DNA of 64,000 bases from Streptomyces sp. NBC_00576. Its GTDB lineage: Bacteria > Actinomycetota > Actinomycetes > Streptomycetales > Streptomycetaceae. Under the pieces are notes generated by a model that was not told the DNA's origin, did no database searches, and worked only from the letters and a program-made list of their open reading frames with translations. The stretch covers positions 9,982,001-10,046,000 of the forward strand of contig NZ_CP107780.1 of assembly GCF_036345175.1 (NCBI RefSeq), in the 5' to 3' direction. Positions 59,243 to 64,000 of this stretch are shown in pieces. A program made the position numbers and the translations under genes. The first letter of the stretch is position 1. Every line of letters begins with the position of its first letter.

Positions 59243-60516
59243 GCCGCGTGCTGCGCGCCCTGCTGGCGGCCTGCCTCCTCGTCCTGGTCCCCGGCTGTTC
59301 GTCGGACGCCCCCGACCCCCTGGTCGTTCTCGGCCCTTGGACCGGTGCGGAGGGCCAGGCTTTCGAGGCGGCCCTGCGGAAGCTGGACGACGGCACAGGA
59401 CGGACGTACACCTATGAAGGAACCCGCTCGCTGCGCGAGACGCTCGTCTCACAGCTGGAGGCGGAGGCCCCACCGGACGTGGCGATCCTCAACAGCATCG
59501 GCGAACTCACCGAGTACGCGCGCCGCGACAAACTCAGGCCGCTCGTCGAGGCGACCGCCGAGCGCGCCTATCCGCCGTGGGCGCCGACCCTGATCGTGGA
59601 CAGCAGACGACGGACGTACTGGGTGCCGTTGAAGGTCGATCTGAAGAGCCTCGTGTGGAGCAAAGAGGGCACCTCCGCGGAGGATCCGGAGTGGTGCGTG
59701 GGGCTCGCCTCGCAGCAGACCTCGGGCTGGCCCGGCACGGACTGGATCGAGGACATCCTGCTCCATCAGGCGGGCCCCGCCCGTTACACCGAGTGGGCCA
59801 CAGGCGCCCTGAGCTGGCAGCACCCGGCGGTCGAGCGGGCCTGGCAGACCTGGGCGCAACTGCTCGGCGACCGTTCCCGGACGTCGGTCCAGCGGTCCCT
59901 GACCACGTCGTACGAAGGCACACCACAACCCGGTGGAGAGCCGCGCGGTCTGCTCGACTCCCCGGGCTTCGACTGCACCCACGAGCACCAGAGCGCCTTC
60001 ATCCGGTACGTCTACGCGGGCGACGATGTCCGAGTGGAACCGTCCGCCCGTTTCCTGGACGGGCAGTCCGAATACCGGGACGCGTACGAGGTCGCGGGCG
60101 ACATGGCCGCCGTGTTCAGTGCCGATCCGGCGGCCCAGGAACTGGTGGAGCGGTTGTCCGGCCCGGCCGGGCGCGAACTCTGGCGGACGGCGGCGGGCTC
60201 GGCGGTACGGCCGCTGTTCCCGGACGCGGCCGGACTGCCCCCGGCGGCGACCGCGGACCCCATCGACCAGGAGATCGACTCCCTGCTCGCATCCCGGGCC
60301 CGCATCCTGTGCTTCGACGCGTCCGACGTGATGCCGCCCGAGGTGCGCGACGTCTTCTACCGTGCGGTGCTGGAGTTCTTCCGGGACCACTCGACGAAAC
60401 ATCTCGACTCGTTGCTGAGCCAACTGGAGTCCGTACGTGCCCAGACGGCCGAGAACTCCGGCGCCGACCGCTCCTTCCGGCCGCCGGAGGACATCTGCGC
60501 GAGCCCCGGCGGATGA
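59239..60516 (+). CDS. Solute-binding lipoprotein of the PknG operon
   Basis: This 425-aa lipoprotein has a signal peptide and lipobox (LLVLVPGCSSDAPDP, Cys20) followed by a periplasmic-binding-protein fold of the ABC extracellular solute-binding type (LVVLGPWTGAEGQAFEAALR, DVAILNSIGELTEYARRDKL, TYWVPLKVDLKSLVWSKEG). No ABC transporter genes are adjacent, so it is probably a sensor, not a transporter. It lies where GlnH is in mycobacteria but is larger (GlnH is about 330 residues) and looks like a sugar/polyamine-type binding protein. The ligand cannot be read. It overlaps the upstream gene by 4 bp. Confidence 0.85.
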   Translation: MSRVLRALLAACLLVLVPGCSSDAPDPLVVLGPWTGAEGQAFEAALRKLDDGTGRTYTYEGTRSLRETLVSQLEAEAPPDVAILNSIGELTEYARRDKLRPLVEATAERAYPPWAPTLIVDSRRRTYWVPLKVDLKSLVWSKEGTSAEDPEWCVGLASQQTSGWPGTDWIEDILLHQAGPARYTEWATGALSWQHPAVERAWQTWAQLLGDRSRTSVQRSLTTSYEGTPQPGGEPRGLLDSPGFDCTHEHQSAFIRYVYAGDDVRVEPSARFLDGQSEYRDAYEVAGDMAAVFSADPAAQELVERLSGPAGRELWRTAAGSAVRPLFPDAAGLPPAATADPIDQEIDSLLASRARILCFDASDVMPPEVRDVFYRAVLEFFRDHSTKHLDSLLSQLESVRAQTAENSGADRSFRPPEDICASPGG

Positions 60517-60745
60517 GGTGCGCGGCCCTGCCGAGGTGACGACCGCAGCCCTGTGGCACGGAGTCCCCCAGCACCTGATCCCACCGGATCGCGCCCGCAC
60601 GGGACGGGGCGAGCGCACTCGCGATGATGGACCGCCGGCCCATCGCCGCGGGCGTGCTGTCGTACGCCGCGCCCCTCGCCGCCCCCGACGGACCCGGACA
60701 CATCTGCTTCGGCAGCGACTTCTCCATGCTGGGTAGTCTCGGGTT
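60517..60745. other. Intergenic region before the RpiB-like gene
   Basis: This 229-bp gap has no supported gene and no clear terminator hairpin. A short open frame from 60624 (MMDRRPIAAGVLSYAAPLAA) is open, but its composition does not single it out as coding. Promoter hexamers for the isomerase gene were not assigned. Confidence 0.4.
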
Positions 60746-61201
60746 ATGCGGATCTCCGTTTCCTCTGACATGGACGAACCCGTGGCGCGCGCCCTCCTCG
60801 GGCTACTGCGCGACCGCGGCCACGAGGTGGTGACTTACGGGGCGCTGAGCCCTGGCGACGATCCGCAGTGGGCCGCCTGCTCGGAGGCGGCCGCCCGAGA
60901 GGTCGCCGCCGGAACCGCCGACCAGGCCGTCGTGTGCTGCTGGACCGGTACGGGTGCGTCGATCGCCGCGAACAAGGTGCCCGGTGTACGCGCGGCCCTG
61001 TGCACGGACGCCTACACAGCGGACGGCGCGCGCCGCTGGAACGACGCCAACGTGCTCGCGCTCAGTCTGCGTCTGACCTCGGAGCCGCTCCTCAAGGAGA
61101 TCCTCGGCGCCTGGTTCGCCGCCGAGGCGAGCGAGGACGCCGCGGACCGGGAGAACGTGGCCCGCGTCGAACGGCTCGACAACGGCAGAAGTGCGTCGTG
61201 A
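60746..61201 (+). CDS. RpiB/LacA/LacB-family sugar-phosphate isomerase
   Basis: This 151-aa aldose-ketose isomerase-fold protein has MRISVSSDMDEPVARALLGL, GHEVVTYGALSPGDDP, the active-site region VVCCWTGTGASIAANKVPGV and the signature DAYTADGARRWNDANVLALS. It resembles RpiB (ribose-5-phosphate) and galactose-6-phosphate isomerases; TGTGASIAANK is a normal variant. ATG 60746. The likely substrate is a phosphorylated aldose of a sugar pathway shared with the genes downstream. It ends convergent with the DeoR gene. Confidence 0.9.
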   Translation: MRISVSSDMDEPVARALLGLLRDRGHEVVTYGALSPGDDPQWAACSEAAAREVAAGTADQAVVCCWTGTGASIAANKVPGVRAALCTDAYTADGARRWNDANVLALSLRLTSEPLLKEILGAWFAAEASEDAADRENVARVERLDNGRSAS

Positions 61202-61218
61202 ATCAAGGGAGTTGAGGC

Positions 61219-61239
61219 GACCGGCGCCTGACGCCGGTC
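61219..61239. terminator. Hairpin terminator between RpiB-like and DeoR genes
   Basis: GACCGGCG (61219-61226) and CGCCGGTC (61232-61239) form a perfect 8-bp stem with a CCTGA loop between the two convergent genes. Confidence 0.75.
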
Positions 61240-61245
61240 CGCCGT

Positions 61246-62025
61246 TCAGACCGTGATCACCCTGAGTCCGGCCTCCTCGAACCGTCCCACCGTCTCCGCG
61301 TCCGCCGCCGTGTCCGTGACCAGAATGTCGACGGCCCCCACCGAGCAGATCCGGGCGAACGCCCGCCGCCGCAGCTTGCTGGAGTCGGCGGCGACCACCA
61401 CGCGCTCGGCGCGCTCGCACAGCAGCCGGTTGATCGCGGCCTCGGCCTCGTCGTTCGCCGCCGCCCCGTGCGTGACGTCGAAGGCGACCACGCCCAGCAC
61501 GGCGACGTCGATGGTGATCTGGCTCAGCACACCGTCGGCGAGCGGCCCGACAAGCTCGTACGACTGCGGGCGCGCGACCCCGCCCGTCACCACGATCTTG
61601 AACTGGGGCCGTACAGCAAGCTCGTTGGCGATGTTCAGCGCGTTCGTGACGATCGTCAGCGCGGGCGAGGCGGCGGCCAGATCGCTGCGCACGGCCAACG
61701 CGCGCGCTACCTCCGTCGTGGTCGTACCGCCCGTCAGACCCACCGCCTCACCGGGGGAGACCAGGCCCGCGACCGCCCTCGCGATGCGCTGTTTCTCGGA
61801 GGCGCGGCGGGCGGTCTTGTAGCGCAGCGGCAGTTCGTACGACACGCCGTGCACGACCGCGCCGCCCCTGGTGCGCACGAGCATCTGCTGCTCGGCGAGC
61901 TGGTCGAAGTCCCGGCGGATCGTCGCGGCCGACACCTCCAGCTCGGTCGCCACCTCCTCGACCTCCAGCCGGCCCCGCTCGACGAGCAGTTCCAGCAGGG
62001 ACTTCCAGCGGGCGTCCCGGGACAT
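61246..62025 (-). CDS. DeoR/AgaR-family sugar-metabolism regulator
   Basis: This 259-aa repressor has a DeoR HTH (RWKSLLELLVERGRLEVEEV, then ELEVSAATIRRDFDQLAEQQ and MLVRTRGGAVVHG) and a sugar-phosphate-binding domain (AVGLTGGTTTTEVARAL, VVTGGVARPQSYELVG and VVAADSSKL, the family signature). It is divergent from the SIS/aldolase genes over a repeat-rich gap. Its effector is probably the phosphosugar of that pathway. ATG 62025. Confidence 0.92.
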   Translation of the reverse strand: MSRDARWKSLLELLVERGRLEVEEVATELEVSAATIRRDFDQLAEQQMLVRTRGGAVVHGVSYELPLRYKTARRASEKQRIARAVAGLVSPGEAVGLTGGTTTTEVARALAVRSDLAAASPALTIVTNALNIANELAVRPQFKIVVTGGVARPQSYELVGPLADGVLSQITIDVAVLGVVAFDVTHGAAANDEAEAAINRLLCERAERVVVAADSSKLRRRAFARICSVGAVDILVTDTAADAETVGRFEEAGLRVITV

Positions 62026-62094
62026 CCGGACTCTCCGTTCCTCGATCTTCCGCGACCCTAGCGCACCGAAAGTTCACAGAGCATGCTGCCTGAA

Positions 62095-62125
62095 TGCTTG
62101 ATTCTGCTTGAATAGTGGCTATATC
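62095..62125 (+). promoter_or_regulatory. SIS-gene promoter with 10-bp-spaced DeoR-type direct repeats
   Basis: TGCTTGA occurs at 62095-62101 and 62105-62111, one helical turn apart, and overlaps a -35-like TTGATT (62098-62103). A -10-like TATATC (62120-62125) lies 16 bases downstream. An inverted copy ATCAAGC at about 62140-62146 follows. It fits a DeoR operator that blocks the promoter. Confidence 0.65.
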
Positions 62126-62177
62126 TTGCAGGAATGAGCATCAAGCTTCATGTTGGCTCTCTGGGGAGGCACAGGGC

Positions 62178-63077
62178 ATGACCCATGTCGAGGACGAGCT
62201 GAACAGCCAGCCCAAGTGCTGGACCCGCGCCGCCGCGGAGGCGGCCGGGCATGCCGGTGCGCTGCCGGCGGCGGGGGAACGGGTCGCGATCGTGGGCTGC
62301 GGCACCTCGTACTTCATGGCACAGGCCGTCGCGGCCCTGCGGGAAGGCGCGGGCCAGGGCGAGACGGACGCATTCGCCGCCTCCGAGTTCCCCTACGGCC
62401 GCCCGTACGACCGGGTCGTCGCCCTCACCCGGTCCGGCACCACCACCGAGGTGCTCGAACTGCTCGGGCGACTGCGGGACGGCACGCCCGCCGGTGCGCG
62501 GACACGGACGACCGCGATAACCGCCGACCCTCGAACTCCCGTGATGGAAGCCGCCGATGACCTGGTCGTACTCGACTACGCGGACGAACGGTCCGTCGTG
62601 CAGACACGGTTCGCCACCACCGCCCTCACGCTTCTCCGCGCCCACCTGGGACTGCACGGGGAGGCCGTGGTCGACGACTGCCGTACGGCGCTGGCGACTC
62701 CGCTGCCCGAAGGGCTTGTCGAGTGCACGCAGTTCACCTTCCTCGGCCGGGGCTGGACGGTGGGGCTCGCCAACGAGGCCGGGCTGAAGATGCGCGAGGC
62801 GTCCCTGTCCTGGACCGAGGCGTACCCGGCGATGGAGTACCGGCACGGTCCCATCAGCGTCACCACCCACGGTACGGCGACCTGGATGTTCGGCGAGGCA
62901 CCGGAGGGGCTGGCCGAACAGGTGCGGGACACCGGCGCCCTGTGGGTGGCCGGAGGCCTCGACCCGCTCGCCGAACTCGTGCGCGCGCAGCGCCTCGCGG
63001 TCGCGGTGGCGGCGGCGCGAGGCCTCGACCCGGACAGCCCGCGTCACCTCACCCGCTCGGTGATCCTCGCCTCCTGA
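62178..63077 (+). CDS. SIS-domain sugar isomerase (AgaS-like)
   Basis: This 299-aa cytoplasmic protein has two SIS domains: SIS1 with RVAIVGCGTSYFMAQAVAAL and VVALTRSGTTTEVLELLGRL, and SIS2 with CTQFTFLGRGWTVGLANEAG, LKMREASLSWTEAYPAMEYR and HGPISV. This matches the AgaS/GlmS-like ketose-aldose isomerase family that deaminates or isomerises amino sugar phosphates. ATG 62178 has GGGGAGG upstream. It is followed by a class II aldolase gene after 52 bp and preceded by the divergent DeoR gene. Confidence 0.92.
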   Translation: MTHVEDELNSQPKCWTRAAAEAAGHAGALPAAGERVAIVGCGTSYFMAQAVAALREGAGQGETDAFAASEFPYGRPYDRVVALTRSGTTTEVLELLGRLRDGTPAGARTRTTAITADPRTPVMEAADDLVVLDYADERSVVQTRFATTALTLLRAHLGLHGEAVVDDCRTALATPLPEGLVECTQFTFLGRGWTVGLANEAGLKMREASLSWTEAYPAMEYRHGPISVTTHGTATWMFGEAPEGLAEQVRDTGALWVAGGLDPLAELVRAQRLAVAVAAARGLDPDSPRHLTRSVILAS

Positions 63078-63129
63078 GGCCACGTCAATACACAGTCACC
63101 GCACCCTCGTTGACCGGAATGGAGTGGCC

Positions 63130-63978
63130 ATGCCGATCGTCACCACCGGCGAACTCATCACCCGGGCCGCCGCCGAGCGCTCGGCCGTCGCCGCGTTCAA
63201 CGTCATCACCCTGGAGCATGTCGAGGCCGTCATCGCCGGTGCTGAGAAGGTGAGTTCGCCGGTTGTCCTCCAAGTCAGCGAGAACGCCGTCAAGTTCCGC
63301 TACGGACGACTACTCCCGCTGGCTCGAGCCGCCGCCTCGGCCGCCGAACGCGCCGCCGTACCCGTCGCGTTGCACCTCGACCACGTACAGAGTGACGACC
63401 TGCTGCGGCAGGCGGCCGGCGCCGGATTCAGCTCCGTGATGTACGACGCGGCGCGGCTGCCGTACGCCGAGAACCTCGCCGCGACCCGGGCGGCCACCGA
63501 CTGGGCGCATGCCCAAGGGCTCTGGATCGAGGCCGAGTTGGGGCAGGTGGGCGGCAAAGGCGGACAGCCGCCGCTGGACGCGCACGAACCCGGAGCCCGT
63601 ACGGACCCCGCCGAGGCCCGTGCCTTTGTCGCCGACTCGGGGGTGGACGCCCTGGCCGTTGCCGTCGGCAGCTCGCACGCCATGACCACCCGTACGGCGG
63701 CCCTCGACCAGGACCTCCTGAAACGCCTGTCCGCCACCCTGGACGTCCCTCTCGTCCTGCACGGCTCGTCCGGTGTGCCGGACGAGCAACTCATGGCCGC
63801 CGTCGCGGGCGGCATCACCAAGGTCAACGTCGGTACGGCCCTCAACATCGCCATGACCGGCGCCATCAGGGAGTTCCTCGCCGCCCACCCAGAGGCGGTC
63901 GACTCGCGCAGGTATCTGAGCGTGGGCCGGGAGGCGATGGCGCGGGCGGTGACACAGATCATCGGCGTACTCCGCTGA
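63130..63978 (+). CDS. Class II fructose-bisphosphate-type aldolase (GatY/KbaY-like)
   Basis: This 282-aa zinc aldolase has PIVTTGELITRAAAERSAVA, AAFNVITLEHVEAVIAGAEK, the zinc-ligand HLDHVQ segment (PVALHLDHVQSDDLLRQ), GFSSVMYDAARLPYAENLAA, VAVGSSHA and the phosphate/zinc site LVLHGSSGVPDEQLMAAVAG with KVNVGTALN. It likely splits tagatose-1,6-bisphosphate or a similar ketose-bisphosphate in the DeoR-controlled pathway. Start ATG 63130 has GGAG upstream; GTG 63124 is an alternative. The gene ends 22 bp before the window edge. Confidence 0.92.
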   Translation: MPIVTTGELITRAAAERSAVAAFNVITLEHVEAVIAGAEKVSSPVVLQVSENAVKFRYGRLLPLARAAASAAERAAVPVALHLDHVQSDDLLRQAAGAGFSSVMYDAARLPYAENLAATRAATDWAHAQGLWIEAELGQVGGKGGQPPLDAHEPGARTDPAEARAFVADSGVDALAVAVGSSHAMTTRTAALDQDLLKRLSATLDVPLVLHGSSGVPDEQLMAAVAGGITKVNVGTALNIAMTGAIREFLAAHPEAVDSRRYLSVGREAMARAVTQIIGVLR

Positions 63979-64000
63979 CGGAGACCAGTCACTGGTAGTT

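Noticed and set aside
60624..60833. Short open frame MMDRRPIAAGVLSYAAPL in the gap before the RpiB-like gene
   Set aside because: It runs into the RpiB gene in another frame. The GHICFGSDFSML piece only faintly recalls amidohydrolase ends. No ribosome-binding site, so not called.
1..64000. tRNA, rRNA, CRISPR arrays, transposases, phage genes or att sites
   Set aside because: None were seen by eye. A tRNA scan or IS search could still find something missed.

Overview
This window is a GC-rich actinomycete chromosome segment. It is almost certainly Streptomyces: third codon positions are strongly G/C, GTG starts and GTGA/ATGA overlaps are frequent, some genes look leaderless, and there are TTA (bldA-type) leucine codons. 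It also carries Streptomyces-restricted DUF families, a familiar Streptomyces dispersed intergenic repeat and a Cys-containing leader-peptide uORF. About 64 protein genes are annotated, plus two degraded gene remnants. I saw no rRNA, tRNA, CRISPR array, transposase or phage module; the region looks like ordinary chromosome with some accessory patches.

Layout. 1-5.3 kb: tail of a phosphatase/anti-sigma-type ATPase, an old-yellow-enzyme gene divergent from an ArsR regulator, a remnant of a xanthine/uracil permease, a ferredoxin-NADP reductase, a DUF6214 protein and a DUF305 lipoprotein. 5.4-16.5 kb: secreted LVIVD protein with TTA at codon 4, HAD hydrolase, PLP decarboxylase/MarR pair, PAP2 phosphatase, M56 peptidase, DUF5134 protein, FUSC transporter with MarR partner and a probable leaderless promoter with operator, VOC protein, GNAT and GDPD. 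16.8-21.4 kb: a cluster of DUF6421, SDR and threonine aldolase, then transglutaminase-like and B3/B4 proteins. 21.5-26.3 kb: PlsC acyltransferase, DUF4395/thioredoxin pair, leader peptide plus flavin reductase, and EtfB-EtfA.

26.3-42.4 kb: secreted endonuclease/phosphatase-fold protein, DUF6986 aldolase-like enzyme, membrane Ser/Thr kinase, LacI regulator with divergent ROK kinase, SnoaL-like protein, small secreted acidic peptide, P-loop/Nudix fusion, M20 peptidase, geranylgeranyl-reductase-like flavoprotein, F420-type nitroreductase with divergent TetR and an array of operator-like palindromes, and a NarL-type two-component system. 42.4-52.4 kb: DUF6332 protein, DHA2 exporter with a nested palindromic operator, mycothiol-dependent isomerase-like protein with an alpha/beta hydrolase, GH43 remnant, double VOC protein, an overlapping symporter / sigma factor / small membrane protein operon, then DUF3311, CstA and YbdD.

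52.5-64 kb: a large Tat-exported TolB-propeller amidohydrolase; a PknG-like kinase, four-helix membrane sensor and solute-binding lipoprotein in an overlapping operon that resembles the mycobacterial PknG/GlnX/GlnH arrangement; and a sugar catabolism group (RpiB-like isomerase, DeoR/AgaR regulator, SIS isomerase, class II aldolase). The best candidates for under-described biology are the PknG-sensor-lipoprotein operon, the DUF6421 cluster, and the symporter/sigma/small-membrane-protein operon facing CstA. All family calls are by motif recognition only; no database search was run.
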